Of a DNA stretch of 64,000 nucleotides, positions 37,413 through 48,488 are shown piece by piece. This DNA is from Mycobacterium sp. ACS4331 (GTDB taxonomy: Bacteria > Actinomycetota > Actinomycetes > Mycobacteriales > Mycobacteriaceae), in NCBI RefSeq assembly GCF_001667265.1, contig NZ_LZHW01000031.1, positions 124,001 to 188,000 on the forward strand, given 5' to 3'. The notes under the pieces are model-generated. The model was not told where the DNA came from. It saw only the letters and a list, made by a program, of their open reading frames with translations, and made no database searches. Every line of letters starts with the position of its first letter. Position 1 is the first letter of the stretch. A program made the translations under genes and the position numbers.

Positions 37413-38102
37413 ATGGGCAAGCAGCGGTTCGGCATCGCCGCGGCGATGGCCGCGGTGTGGGTGGCCGCGGTCTATCGAGGTTGGGTGCGACCGTGGATCT
37501 ACACCTGGGGCGCCACTCCCGACGAGGTCGTCGGCGCCCTGCCTGGCGACGAGATGGTCGACTCCCCCGTTCCGCGAACCACCCGCGCCGTCTGGATCCC
37601 GGCTTCGCCCCATTCGGTGTGGCCGTGGTTGGCGCAGATCGGCGAAGACCGAGGCGGGTTCTACAGCTACTCCTGGTTGGAGCGCGCCGTGGGTGCCGAC
37701 ATCCACAATGCCGAGCACATTCATCTGGAGTGGCAACGCCTGCATGTCGGGGACACCATCTGGCTGGCCCGCCGCTACGGCGAGGCGGCGTGCCAGCTGG
37801 TCGCCGAGGTGGTGCCGGGCTCACACCTGGTGTTGGTGTCCAGGCCCGACTTCACCCGCCTGATGCAGGGGCACAAGGCCCGCGGCACATGGAGCTTCAC
37901 GCTTGTTCCGGCGAAGGGCGGTGTTCGGCTCCTGGCGCGCGGGTGCGGCGGTTTGGCGGGCCACTTCTGGTTCGACATACCGCATTTCGTCATGGAGAGA
38001 CGGATGCTGCTGGGCATCCGCTCCCGTGCGGTCGGTGAGCACCACAGGGGCCGCAGCGTGGGCTTTCAGCCGCCGTCCTCGTCATCGGCGAGCGCGAAGT
38101 AG
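37413..38102 (+). CDS. SRPBCC (START/Bet v1-like) domain protein
   Basis: A 229-residue protein: a short hydrophobic N-terminus (FGIAAAMAAVWVAAVYRGW, possible membrane anchor), then a Bet v1/SRPBCC-type sheet (RAVWIPASPHSVWPWLAQIG, GGFYSYSWLERAVGADIHN, LHVGDTIWLARRYG, GTWSFTLVPAKGGVRLLARG). These proteins bind hydrophobic ligands; the ligand is unknown. The start ATG follows GTGTGGAG closely; the open frame goes 57 bases further. The last 37 bases overlap the end of the convergent ATPase-hemerythrin gene. It is in the same orientation as, and 104 bases after, the PNPOx-like gene, with an inverted repeat in between. Confidence 0.75.
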   Translation: MGKQRFGIAAAMAAVWVAAVYRGWVRPWIYTWGATPDEVVGALPGDEMVDSPVPRTTRAVWIPASPHSVWPWLAQIGEDRGGFYSYSWLERAVGADIHNAEHIHLEWQRLHVGDTIWLARRYGEAACQLVAEVVPGSHLVLVSRPDFTRLMQGHKARGTWSFTLVPAKGGVRLLARGCGGLAGHFWFDIPHFVMERRMLLGIRSRAVGEHHRGRSVGFQPPSSSSASAK

Positions 38103-40396
38103 TTCTCCTCCTCCTGCACGAAGTGCAGGCGCAACAGGGTGGACAGGCCATACAGGCAGGCCAGCAGGTCGGTGACCTGGTCAGGCTGGATGCCGCCGGC
38201 CGACTCGGCCAGTTGCACGTGGGTGCCGATGCGCTCAGTGAGACGGCGGATCTCGGCGTGCGTGCGACTCATGGTCGCGGTCGCCTCGCTGCTCCGCAGC
38301 GGGGTGGCCAACGCGGGATACAGCTGATTCTCCTCCGCCTCCTCGTGCGGCAGAATCCTTTGCTCCAACTGCCTTTCGACGTCCTTGACGGCTGCGAGCG
38401 CTCGGGCGTCGGGCGCCTCGACCAGCCGGTCCGCACTGTCCCGGACCAGTGCGATCACCTCCCGCAGCTCGTCGTGTTCGGCCGAGAAGCGGCGCAGGAG
38501 TGCTTCGGTGTTCGACGTCAGGGTCAGCTGGGCGTCCGGATCGCCACGCACCGCGCGAATCGCGTTCAGAATGACGGCCACATCGATCGCCTCCTGCAGC
38601 AACGCACCCAGCGCTGGGGGCAGGAGGCCGACCGCGGCGACCGCCATCGCCAGCAGTGACAGGCTCATCCCGACCACCGCGCTCTGGACCGCGATGCGCC
38701 GCGAGCGCCTGGCGATGTCCATCGCGTCGGCGAGCCGGTCCAGGCGGTCGGTGGTGAGCACGATGTCGGCGGCCTCCGACGACGCGGTCGCACCTCGTGC
38801 CCCCATCGCGACACCCACTGTCGCCGCGGCCAGCGCCGGGGCGTCGTTGATACCGTCGCCCACCATCACGGTGACGGCCTTCTGCTTCTCGGCGCGCACC
38901 GCCGCGACCTTGTCTTCCGGGCTCTGGTGCGCGTACACCTCATCGAGGCCGAGCACCGTGGCGACTTCGCGCGCGGGTTCGACCCGGTCGCCGGTGAGCA
39001 TCACCAGCCGGTTGAAGCCGGCCTGCCGCAGTCGCCGCATCGTACGAGGGGCCTGGCGGCGGAGCGGATCCCGCAGCAGAATCGCCCCGATCGGCGTCCC
39101 GTCGACGCTCACCCACGTCAGCGCGGCGCTGTCCAGGCGGGCGCGGTTCACCGCGGACTGCGCCCAGGGGCTGGTGGGAATGCCCTCGACCAGTTTCCCG
39201 ACGCCAACGCGTTTTCCCGCCACGGTCGCGGTGACTCCTCGACCCGCCACCTCAGCGACATCGCCGGGCAGCGTGAGGCGCAGTCCGCGGGCCAGCGCCT
39301 CGGTGACGATCGCCTCGGCCAGCACGTGCGGGGACACCTGGTCGACGGAGGCCGCCAGCCCCAGAACCTCGTCGGCGGCACACTGTGGCGCGGTGAGAAC
39401 GTCGATGACCGTCGGCTGACCCATCGTCAGGGTGCCCGTCTTGTCCATCACGAGAGTTGTCGCGTGGCCGAGGTTCTCCAGGGCTCCGCCGCCGCGGATG
39501 ACGACACCGGCACGCGATGCCCGGGACAGCCCGGACACGATCGCCACCGGCGCGGCCAACAGCAGTGGGCACGGCGTGGCAACCACCAGGACCGCCACCG
39601 CGCGCGTCGCCGACCCGCTCACGAGCCAGGCTGCCGCCGCCATCACCAGCGCCAGTGGGAGGAACCACGCCGCGTATCGGTCGGCGAGTCGCACCACCGG
39701 CGAGTTCTCCGCTCCGGCCTGCTGCGCCAGGCGCACGATCCCCGCGTAGGTGCTGTCCTCGGCGCTCGCCGTGGCCCGCAACTCGAAGGCGGCACCAGCG
39801 TTGACCACACCGCTTCGGACCAGATCTCCGCGGTTGTGTTCGACGCTGAGCGACTCTCCGGTCAGCGCCGACTCATCCAGCACCGCAAGGTCATTGAGGA
39901 CTCTGCCGTCCACCGGCACGACGTCGCCGGACACCACGACGAGGACATCGTCCACTGCCACCTCTGCCACCGGGATCACAGTGACCTCGGCGCCGACTCG
40001 GCGGCGGGCGAACCGCGGCGAGCGCTCCAACAGAGCCCGCAGATCCCGAGATGCCCGCCGCGTCGCAGCGGCGTCCAGGGCCCGCCCTCCGGCGAGCATC
40101 ACCGCGATGAGCGAACCGGCGAGGTACTCCCCCACGAGCAGAGTGCCGACGAGGGAGAGGACGGCGATGAGGTCCACGCCGAGCCTGCCCCGGCGCAGCG
40201 CCGCAAGCACCCACACGACCGCGGGCACCACCGCGATCACCGTGCCCGCGATCCACCATCGGTCCGCGACGGCGTCCGCGCCCGCCAGCCAGGCCACCCC
40301 ACCGCCGGCCAACGCCCCCACTGTCAGGACGACGAGCGCAGGTTCCGCCCACGGCCGCAGCCGCCCGGCCGTGTCGTTCGCATGCTCCGCTGTCAT
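38066..40396 (-). CDS. P1B-type metal-transporting ATPase fused to a hemerythrin domain
   Basis: A 776-residue fusion. Residues 1 to about 635 are a heavy-metal P1B ATPase without N-terminal metal-binding domain: TGES (179-182), the transmembrane VATPCPLLLAAP (Cys-Pro at 276-277), phosphorylation site DKTGTLT (318-324), MLTGDR and VGDGINDAPAL. Residues about 650-770 carry a complete hemerythrin HHE ligand set: SAEHDEL, LPHEEAEENQLYP, SRTHAEIRRL and LRLHFVQEEENYF. Hemerythrins bind O2 or sense iron/oxygen through a diiron centre, so the transporter may be gated by O2 or iron (inference). The CPL-type TM motif does not fix the metal. It is divergent from a VIT-type Fe/Mn transporter and next to dosRS. 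The chosen ATG gives MTAEHAND; 30 more bases are open upstream. Confidence 0.88.
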   Translation of the reverse strand: MTAEHANDTAGRLRPWAEPALVVLTVGALAGGGVAWLAGADAVADRWWIAGTVIAVVPAVVWVLAALRRGRLGVDLIAVLSLVGTLLVGEYLAGSLIAVMLAGGRALDAAATRRASRDLRALLERSPRFARRRVGAEVTVIPVAEVAVDDVLVVVSGDVVPVDGRVLNDLAVLDESALTGESLSVEHNRGDLVRSGVVNAGAAFELRATASAEDSTYAGIVRLAQQAGAENSPVVRLADRYAAWFLPLALVMAAAAWLVSGSATRAVAVLVVATPCPLLLAAPVAIVSGLSRASRAGVVIRGGGALENLGHATTLVMDKTGTLTMGQPTVIDVLTAPQCAADEVLGLAASVDQVSPHVLAEAIVTEALARGLRLTLPGDVAEVAGRGVTATVAGKRVGVGKLVEGIPTSPWAQSAVNRARLDSAALTWVSVDGTPIGAILLRDPLRRQAPRTMRRLRQAGFNRLVMLTGDRVEPAREVATVLGLDEVYAHQSPEDKVAAVRAEKQKAVTVMVGDGINDAPALAAATVGVAMGARGATASSEAADIVLTTDRLDRLADAMDIARRSRRIAVQSAVVGMSLSLLAMAVAAVGLLPPALGALLQEAIDVAVILNAIRAVRGDPDAQLTLTSNTEALLRRFSAEHDELREVIALVRDSADRLVEAPDARALAAVKDVERQLEQRILPHEEAEENQLYPALATPLRSSEATATMSRTHAEIRRLTERIGTHVQLAESAGGIQPDQVTDLLACLYGLSTLLRLHFVQEEENYFALADDEDGG

Positions 40397-40596
40397 CGCA
40401 CCGACCACCCCGATCCTCGCGCACACTCATTCAACCAGCGCTGGCCGCCGCCGCGCACCGACTCTGATTCATCCCGCGGGAACGCCCCGCGCCGCGGCGA
40501 GGACCACCCCCGCGAAGTCGCTGCGTCACACCGGACCTGGGTTATGACAGGCTATCTTTGCTGGCACAGGGCTGCGCCGCTGACTACCTTCCTTCC

Positions 40597-41310
40597 ATGG
40601 TGAATTCCGCCCATCCGGCGGAGCCCCATGTGGGTTCCGTGTCTTCGAAACTGAACTGGCTGCGGGCCGGAGTCCTCGGCGCCAACGACGGGATCGTGTC
40701 GACGGCGGGCATCGTCGTCGGCGTGGCGGCCGCCGCTGTCGAGCGCGGCCCCGTCCTCACCGCCGGAATCGCGGGGTTGGCAGCGGGTGCGGTGTCGATG
40801 GCATTGGGCGAATACGTGTCGGTCAGTACTCAACGCGACACGGAGAAGGCGCTTCTCACGAAAGAACGCCGAGAACTGCGTGAGGACCCGGCGGCGGAGT
40901 TGGACGAACTGGCCGCGCTGTACGAGGCGAAGGGACTCAACGCGGGCACCGCTCGCCTGGTGGCCGAGGAACTCACCGAGCACGACGCGTTCGCCGCCCA
41001 CGCTGAGATCGAACTCGGCCTCACCCCAGACGAATTGACCAATCCCTGGCAGGCTGCGGCCTCCTCGGCGCTGGCGTTCACCATCGGCGCGCTGCTTCCC
41101 CTGCTTGCCATCTCGCTACCGCCACTGTCGTGGCGAGTTCCCGTGACCGTGGTGGCGGTGCTGGTGGCCCTGCTGTGCACGGGCGCCGTCTCGGCGGCGC
41201 TCGGTGGGGCACCGAAGCAGCGCGCGATGGTGCGCAATCTCGTCGGCGGTGGGCTGGCACTGGCCCTCACCTACGCAATCGGTCATCTCGTCGGCGTGGC
41301 CGTGACCTGA
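40597..41310 (+). CDS. VIT1/CCC1-family Fe2+/Mn2+ transporter
   Basis: A 237-residue membrane protein of the VIT1/CCC1 family. The first segment [20 protein letters not shown] (with the conserved N-D-G-I) and the following [21 protein letters not shown] are diagnostic; a cytosolic helical metal-binding insertion with many Glu ([40 protein letters not shown]) separates the two helix pairs. It would move Fe2+ or Mn2+ out of the cytosol. No good ribosome-binding site precedes the ATG; a TATCTT element is present at 40553-40558. It points toward dosR with a 130-base gap and diverges from the ATPase-hemerythrin gene, so the two metal genes share a promoter region. Confidence 0.92.
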   Translation: MVNSAHPAEPHVGSVSSKLNWLRAGVLGANDGIVSTAGIVVGVAAAAVERGPVLTAGIAGLAAGAVSMALGEYVSVSTQRDTEKALLTKERRELREDPAAELDELAALYEAKGLNAGTARLVAEELTEHDAFAAHAEIELGLTPDELTNPWQAAASSALAFTIGALLPLLAISLPPLSWRVPVTVVAVLVALLCTGAVSAALGGAPKQRAMVRNLVGGGLALALTYAIGHLVGVAVT

Positions 41311-41363
41311 TCCTGCCAGCTCGATCCGGCACCGCCGATCGGCCCGGTCAGCAGCGCGATGCG

Positions 41364-41377
41364 AGGTCATGGGTCCA
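41364..41377 (+). promoter_or_regulatory. Weak DosR-box-like site upstream of dosR
   Basis: AGGTCATGGGTCCA matches the DosR core consensus at only 8 of 14 positions but lies 64-77 bases before the dosR start, the same distance as the better site at the Acg-type gene. Autoregulation of dosR is known in mycobacteria; this site is a candidate only. Confidence 0.25.
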
Positions 41378-41440
41378 CAATGGCGACGGGCCGGTCAACG
41401 GGAGGCGCCGCCCGACTCGGCTCGTCAAAGGAGCAGCCCG

Positions 41441-42100
41441 ATGGTGACCGTCTTTCTCGTCGACGACCACGAGGTCGTCCGCCGCGGCCTGATCGAACTG
41501 CTGAGCACCGATGCGGACCTGACGGTGGTCGGCGAAGCGGGTTCGGTGGCCGAGGCGCGAGCCCGGATCCCGGCGGCGCGGCCCGACGTCGCTGTCCTCG
41601 ACATTCGTCTGCCCGACGGCAGCGGCATCGAACTGTGCCGTGAGCTGCTGTCCGAGCTTCCGGACCTGCACTGCCTGATGTTGACGTCGTTCACCTCAGA
41701 CGAGGCGCTGCTGGACGCGATCCTGGCCGGCGCCAGCGGCTATGTCATCAAGGACATCAAGGGAATGGAGTTGGCCCAGGCCATCAAGGATGTCGGGGAG
41801 GGGCGATCGCTGCTCGACAATCGCGCGGCCGCGGTCCTGATGGCCAAACTGCGGCGCGGCCTGGACAGACCGGCCGATCCCACCGCGAGGCTGACCCCGC
41901 AGGAACGGGTGCTGCTGGATCTGCTGGGCGAAGGACTGACCAACAGGCAGATCGCCGACCGCATGTTCCTTGCGGAGAAGACCGTCAAGAACTACGTGTC
42001 GCGGCTGCTCGCCAAACTCGGCATGCAACGCCGGACGCAGGCCGCGGTGTTCGTCTCCAGAATCCATCAGGACCAGCACCGACTGCCACGGCACGATTGA
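41441..42100 (+). CDS. dosR: Hypoxia/NO response regulator DosR (DevR)
   Basis: A 219-residue NarL/FixJ response regulator. The receiver domain has the acidic pair Asp8-Asp9, phosphoacceptor Asp54 ([10 protein letters not shown]), Thr82 ([11 protein letters not shown]) and Lys104 (GYVIKDIKG); the LuxR-type HTH runs from [20 protein letters not shown] through [20 protein letters not shown]. Apart from the extreme C-terminus nearly every segment matches mycobacterial DosR. It activates the dormancy regulon on low O2, NO or CO. The open frame begins 72 bases upstream, but AAAGGAG seven bases before this ATG sets the start. dosS follows after 53 bases, almost certainly co-transcribed; unlike in M. 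tuberculosis no universal stress protein gene precedes it. Confidence 0.95.
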   Translation: MVTVFLVDDHEVVRRGLIELLSTDADLTVVGEAGSVAEARARIPAARPDVAVLDIRLPDGSGIELCRELLSELPDLHCLMLTSFTSDEALLDAILAGASGYVIKDIKGMELAQAIKDVGEGRSLLDNRAAAVLMAKLRRGLDRPADPTARLTPQERVLLDLLGEGLTNRQIADRMFLAEKTVKNYVSRLLAKLGMQRRTQAAVFVSRIHQDQHRLPRHD

Positions 42101-42147
42101 CAGCGGAAATCCGCTGTCACCGCAGACGCGAGTGACACAATCGGTGA

Positions 42148-43863
<1,716 letters not shown>

Positions 43864-43880
43864 TCGGGCCATCCTGCCGG

Positions 43881-44855
43881 CTACCTGAACGGGGAGCCGT
43901 CCAACCTGAACACCATCTCCGTCAGTGGCCGACGCGGCGTGGCCGGCAGCGGATCTGAGTTCACCGAGGGCCATCCGATGCGAAGGAGCGTCTGCGGGAC
44001 ATGGGCGTGGTCGAACAGCGCCTCCCGCAGCCGTGCGCGGGTTTCGGGCACCTCCAACACCTCCGACATCAGACATGTCGCGAGCCCGCTGGCGGTGGCC
44101 GTCAACAGCGCAGCGCTGGTGGCCTCACCCGCGCGAAGCCGTGCCACGTCGTCGTCCCCCCGTGTGCCCATCGCCACCAGGACACCGTGGTCGCCACCAT
44201 CCGGGGCGGGACCGGCGAACAACCGGCCCGGCAGTCGGTCGGTCGGGTCGGGTGCCGGAGCGTTGCGCGCGGGCACACCACTGGTCGCCGCGTAGTGCCC
44301 CCTCCACGACGGCAACTCCGCGAGGTGGCGATCGTCGGTGAGAGGTGCGGGCACCGCGTCGGCGAAAACTGAACGCAGGGGGCCGTCCACCTCACATCGC
44401 CGAATCACCACACCGAGCCGAGCGGCGCGGGCCCCGATCAGCGCGATGTCGCCCAGCGCCACGGGCCAGGTGCTGTAGGGCCGCCGGTCGGTCCGTCGCC
44501 GCGGGATCGCCGCCGCCATGGCGATGTCGACCGCGTCCGGCGGCCCCCGGTGCAGTTGCAGAGCCGCGAGGTGGTCCGGCTGTGCGGGATCGGGAATGCG
44601 CTGAATGGTGGCGCGCCACCCCAGTGCCGCCAACGCGACCGTGCAGTGATGCAGCACCACACCGCAACTGACGATGAGATCGCGGCTGTCCGGGTCCGTG
44701 TGAGGCAGGCGGCGGGCGGTGTCGGCGTGGACCTGGATGCTGTGTGACCCGACCCGGAAGTGCCATGGCTGGGAGTTGTGCACCGAGGGGGCCCGCGTGG
44801 CCAACGCGAGGGCGGCCAGCACGGGGTCGTCGTCCGGGATGTTCTTGTTCGACAT
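43881..44855 (-). CDS. acg: Acg-type nitroreductase-family protein
   Basis: A 324-residue protein of the Acg family, a two-lobed nitroreductase fold. TRAPSVHNSQPWHF near residue 22 is the flavin-binding start shared with Rv2032 (Acg) and Rv3131; later RRRTDRRPYSTWP, GVLVAMGTRGDD and SEVLEVPETRARLREAL complete the pattern. Acg proteins sequester FMN, lack reductase activity in tested cases and are DosR-controlled. In M. tuberculosis a homologue (Rv3131) also adjoins dosRS. Convergent with dosS (17-base gap). The ATG was preferred to a GTG six bases upstream. A DosR-box-like site lies 63-82 bases before the start. Confidence 0.92.
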   Translation of the reverse strand: MSNKNIPDDDPVLAALALATRAPSVHNSQPWHFRVGSHSIQVHADTARRLPHTDPDSRDLIVSCGVVLHHCTVALAALGWRATIQRIPDPAQPDHLAALQLHRGPPDAVDIAMAAAIPRRRTDRRPYSTWPVALGDIALIGARAARLGVVIRRCEVDGPLRSVFADAVPAPLTDDRHLAELPSWRGHYAATSGVPARNAPAPDPTDRLPGRLFAGPAPDGGDHGVLVAMGTRGDDDVARLRAGEATSAALLTATASGLATCLMSEVLEVPETRARLREALFDHAHVPQTLLRIGWPSVNSDPLPATPRRPLTEMVFRLDGSPFR

Positions 44856-44917
44856 CAGCACAACTCACGATCGAAGCAGTGGCACGCCTCCACGGTGCGG
44901 CGCCACGATGCGGACCA

Positions 44918-44937
44918 CCAGAGTCACAAGTCCCCAG
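44918..44937 (-). promoter_or_regulatory. DosR-box-like site upstream of the Acg-type gene
   Basis: On the minus strand CTGGGGACTTGTGACTCTGG: the first half GGGACTT is a perfect DosR half-site and the core agrees at 10 of 14 positions. It lies 63-82 bases before the start codon. The rest of the 326-base intergenic region up to the repeat-protein gene shows no other signal that I recognise. Confidence 0.55.
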
Positions 44938-45181
44938 TTCGACGGCCGAACACAGTTCAGGCGGATACAGCAATTTCACAGTTTCGGCCCGCAAACTCGT
45001 CGACGCGTGGGTAAATTGAACCTGCGCGGACCGCCCGGTCCGCACAGCCGGATTGCACAGAGTTCCGGGGCCCTGGCGATAGCGCCACCGCCCCTCTGTT
45101 GCAGGGCTTTTCGGGTCCGCTGTCCCGGACACCGCTGGGTATCGATCAGTCATGCCCACTCCCCTGCAGCGAGGAGCCCCC

Positions 45182-48055
45182 GTGCCCACATCCACCCCCC
45201 GCAACCAATCGACAGCCGACTGCTCCCGCTATGTCGGCCGAGTGGGCGCACTGGCCGTCGCGTTGGGCGTCGGCCTTGCCGCAAGCACCTTTCATGGCAT
45301 CGGCATCGCGCACGCCGACACAGAGGCGGGCTCGGGCACGTCTGACTCCACTGCTGGACAATCCGCCTCCTCACAGCGCGACAACGGTGACAGCACCGAG
45401 ACGAGGTCGCCCAGGCTCCGGAGATCCACCGAGACCACGGTCCGGCCGACATTGCCGAGGACGCGAAGCAGGACCGCGGCAGCCACCGGCACAGGTGACG
45501 TGAGTTCACCGGCCGAGACAACACTCGACGGGGTCACTCTGGGCACCGCGCGCGCAGACATCGAAGCGCCGAACGACACCGACTCGAAGACCTCCGGCTC
45601 GGTGTCCGGCGAAGCCCAGGACGCGGCGACCCTGGACCCGCGCGACATCGCGACGACCACCGCGGAGCTGCAGGCGCAGACTCCAGCCGAATCCGTGCCT
45701 CAGACTACGACACCCGAGGTCGTCATCGTGGAGGAGCCCACCCCGGTTCCAGTCGAGGGGGAAAGCCCCAAAGACCCTGACAGCACTGACATCTCGACAC
45801 CGCCGGTCGGCGAGGTGATCCTTCCCGACAACGTTTCCGACAACGGGACCGACATCCAGACCGACAACGGCACCAGAGCACTGGCCCACACCACGAGCGG
45901 CGCACAGTCCACGACGACGTCACCCCCGGAGGCGTCCACCCTCGATCCCTCCGACCCCGCCGCGGTGGAGGACTCCCCCCTCGCACCAGAGATCGAACAG
46001 GCGAGCCAGACCACAACTGCGCCCCCGCCGGCGATCCGCCGGTCCAACCCGCTCGCTGGGCTCATCGCCATCCCCGTCGCCGCTGTGGTGGCCGTCCCCG
46101 CGGTCGTCTCCGCGGCGATCTCGGCGATCCTGTCTCCCCTGCTGTCCCCGGGTGTGCCCGCCGCACCGCCGTTCCTCTGGAACGTGCTGACGTGGGCCGT
46201 TCGGGAGATCCAGAACACGTTCTTCAACCGGCGCCCACGCGTGGTGGCCCAGACGATCGAATTGTCGCTGGACGCCGGGCAGGTCAGCGGACCGATCAGC
46301 TTCGGCGGCTTCGATCCAGACGGCAATCCGGTGACCTACACCGTGAGCACCCCGGAGCACGGTGTCGTCACCGTCGACCAGCAGACCGGCCAATTCACCT
46401 ACACACTCACCGATCCCGGCTACACCGGCACCGATCAGTTCACCGTCACCATCAGTGACGCCGGCATGCACCTGCACGGCCTGCATGGCCGCGTGTTCAA
46501 CCACACCAGCAGTGCCGTCATCACGTTGGACATCACCGCGCCCAACCGGGCCCCAGTCGCGGTTCCCGAGCACATCACGACCGAGTTCAACACCCCGGTC
46601 ACATTCTCGGTGTTGGACAACGACTTCGACCCCGACGACGACGCGCTGACGGTGATCTCATACACGGATCCCGTTCACGGCACCCTGGTCCATCACGGCG
46701 ACGGCATCTTCACCTACACCCCGAATCCGGGGTTCTCCGGCGAGGATGAATTCACCTACACCATCGGCGATGAGTACGAACTCATGGGCGCCATCAAATC
46801 CACGTTCCAGGTGTTCCTGCCCGAGATTCACCTGCACGCCGAGGACGATGAGGTCACTCTCGACGAAGACGACGCCGTCACTGTCGACGTGCTCGCCAAT
46901 GACACCTCCGGCGACGTGGGTCACCTGCAGATCGTCGACGTCTCTGTGCCCTCGCACGGCACCGCAACCCTGAACCCCGACAACACCATCACCTATGTGC
47001 CCACGACCAACCACAACGGCACTGACTCGTTCACATACACCGTCTACGACGCCGCCGGCAATGCCGCCACCGCCACCGTCAGTCTCATCATCAATCCGGT
47101 GAACGACGCCCCAACGGGGGTCTCGGTCCCTCAGGTCACCGTGGACGAGGACGGGACGGTCAGCGGGGTCATCACGGCGGTGGACCCCGAGGGCGGCCCG
47201 CTGGTGTTCAGCCTCGACGAGCCGCCACAACACGGCACCGTCACCGTCGACGAATCGGGAGCGTTCGTCTACGTCCCCGACCTGAACTACAACGGCACCG
47301 ATGTGTTCGGCGTGCACGTCACCGACAGCGAGGGTGCAACCACCTCGGTCGCGGTGCCGGTCACGATCCACGCGGTCGATGACGTGCCAGAGGCCCCCGC
47401 CGTGGAGATTCAGTCCCTCGAAGACACGGCGGTGACCGGTGCTCTGTTGCCGACCGGGGTCGATGTGGACGGTGAACACGTCACGCTCCACTCGATCGGG
47501 GGCCAGCCGGTGGGGGCGGGAGGGACAACGACGATCGTGACTGTGGGCGGTGTGCTCACGGTGACCGCCGACGGCCAGTTCGCCTACGCGCCGAACGCGG
47601 ACTTCGCCGGAACCGAAACTGTGGAATACACCGTGATCGATGAGTCCGGCTCCACCGCAACCTCGACCCTCACATTCCACATTCAGGCGGTGAACGACGC
47701 CCCGGTCGCCAACGACGACATGTTTGGAACCTCGCCGGGAGTGTTGGGCCTCACGTCGATGACGTTCACTGGAAACGTTCTCGACAATGACACCGATGTG
47801 GACAATCCGCGTTCGGATCTCACCGCATTCCTGGTGGGTTCACCGACGTCCATCGACAATCCACTGCTCGGCCTCGACCTGCAGCCCATCACACATTTCC
47901 AGCTTCTTCCCGACGGCACCTTCGTGATCGAGGGGTGGGTGCCGGGCGGCCTGTTGGGGGGCCTGCTTGTCCCTGTGACCTGGACCTTCACCTACGTGGT
48001 CGATGACGGCGAGGCGCTGAGCGAGGTCGCCACCGCGACGGTCAGGTGGACTTGA
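45182..48055 (+). CDS. Large secreted cadherin-like/Ig-like repeat protein
   Basis: A 957-residue exported protein. Signal region: VGALAVALGVGLAASTFHG with a likely cleavage at AHA-DT; then about 260 residues of low-complexity Thr/Ser/Pro/Glu sequence; a hydrophobic stretch (LAGLIAIPVAAVVAVPAVVS) that may insert in a membrane; and from about residue 350 tandem bacterial cadherin-like (tandem-95/Big_9) modules marked by NRAPVAVPE, VLDNDFDPDDDALTV, GTLVHHGDGIFTYTPNPGFS, VNDAPTGVSVPQVTVDEDG and similar repeats with Ca2+-type D/N/E loops. Probably cell-surface or released, for adhesion. The GTG start was chosen because GAGGAG lies five bases before it; an ATG 30 bases earlier lacks such support. 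Confidence 0.85.
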   Translation: MPTSTPRNQSTADCSRYVGRVGALAVALGVGLAASTFHGIGIAHADTEAGSGTSDSTAGQSASSQRDNGDSTETRSPRLRRSTETTVRPTLPRTRSRTAAATGTGDVSSPAETTLDGVTLGTARADIEAPNDTDSKTSGSVSGEAQDAATLDPRDIATTTAELQAQTPAESVPQTTTPEVVIVEEPTPVPVEGESPKDPDSTDISTPPVGEVILPDNVSDNGTDIQTDNGTRALAHTTSGAQSTTTSPPEASTLDPSDPAAVEDSPLAPEIEQASQTTTAPPPAIRRSNPLAGLIAIPVAAVVAVPAVVSAAISAILSPLLSPGVPAAPPFLWNVLTWAVREIQNTFFNRRPRVVAQTIELSLDAGQVSGPISFGGFDPDGNPVTYTVSTPEHGVVTVDQQTGQFTYTLTDPGYTGTDQFTVTISDAGMHLHGLHGRVFNHTSSAVITLDITAPNRAPVAVPEHITTEFNTPVTFSVLDNDFDPDDDALTVISYTDPVHGTLVHHGDGIFTYTPNPGFSGEDEFTYTIGDEYELMGAIKSTFQVFLPEIHLHAEDDEVTLDEDDAVTVDVLANDTSGDVGHLQIVDVSVPSHGTATLNPDNTITYVPTTNHNGTDSFTYTVYDAAGNAATATVSLIINPVNDAPTGVSVPQVTVDEDGTVSGVITAVDPEGGPLVFSLDEPPQHGTVTVDESGAFVYVPDLNYNGTDVFGVHVTDSEGATTSVAVPVTIHAVDDVPEAPAVEIQSLEDTAVTGALLPTGVDVDGEHVTLHSIGGQPVGAGGTTTIVTVGGVLTVTADGQFAYAPNADFAGTETVEYTVIDESGSTATSTLTFHIQAVNDAPVANDDMFGTSPGVLGLTSMTFTGNVLDNDTDVDNPRSDLTAFLVGSPTSIDNPLLGLDLQPITHFQLLPDGTFVIEGWVPGGLLGGLLVPVTWTFTYVVDDGEALSEVATATVRWT

Positions 48056-48074
48056 GCACCCAGGCCGCAGGAGG

Positions 48075-48488
48075 TCAACGCGCGACGGCGATGTCGAGGT
48101 CGTGCAGAAGGTGACGCACGCGGCTGTCGATGTCGTCGCGAATGCGCCGCACCACGTCGACCGATTGGCCCGCGGGATCGTCGAGTTCCCAGTTCTCGTA
48201 ACGCTTTCCGGGGAACAGCGGGCAGCTGTCGCCGCAGCCCATGGAGACGACGACGTCGGCGGCCCGCACCATCTCCTCGGTCCAGCGCTGGGGTGTCTGG
48301 CCGGTGATGTCGATGCCGATCTCGGCCATGGCCTGCGCCGCGGCCGGGTTGACGCTCTCGGCGGGTTCGGACCCGCCGGAGTAGACCTCCGCCTGATCGC
48401 CCGCAAGATGTGCGAACAGGCCCATCGCCATCTGGGATCTGCCCGCGTTGTGGGTGCACAGGAACAGCACCGCGGGTTTGGCTGTCAT
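48075..48488 (-). CDS. arsC: Arsenate reductase (low-molecular-weight phosphatase fold)
   Basis: A 137-residue ArsC of the LMW-phosphatase type. The catalytic P-loop LCTHNAGRSQMA contains the nucleophilic Cys11 and Arg17; EVYSGGSEPAESVNP, VVVSMGCGDSCPLFPG (two redox Cys) and WELDDPAGQS with the general-acid Asp complete the motif set. It reduces arsenate to arsenite for export by the adjacent Acr3. The open frame extends far upstream through acr3; the ATG overlapping the acr3 stop (ATGA) with AGGAG nine bases upstream is the coupled start. Last gene of the ars operon. Confidence 0.94.
   Translation of the reverse strand: MTAKPAVLFLCTHNAGRSQMAMGLFAHLAGDQAEVYSGGSEPAESVNPAAAQAMAEIGIDITGQTPQRWTEEMVRAADVVVSMGCGDSCPLFPGKRYENWELDDPAGQSVDVVRRIRDDIDSRVRHLLHDLDIAVAR

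Noticed and set aside
40427..40596. A DosR box in the ATPase-hemerythrin/VIT promoter region
   Set aside because: The best stretches (around 40531-40544) match at only about half of the core positions, no better than chance.
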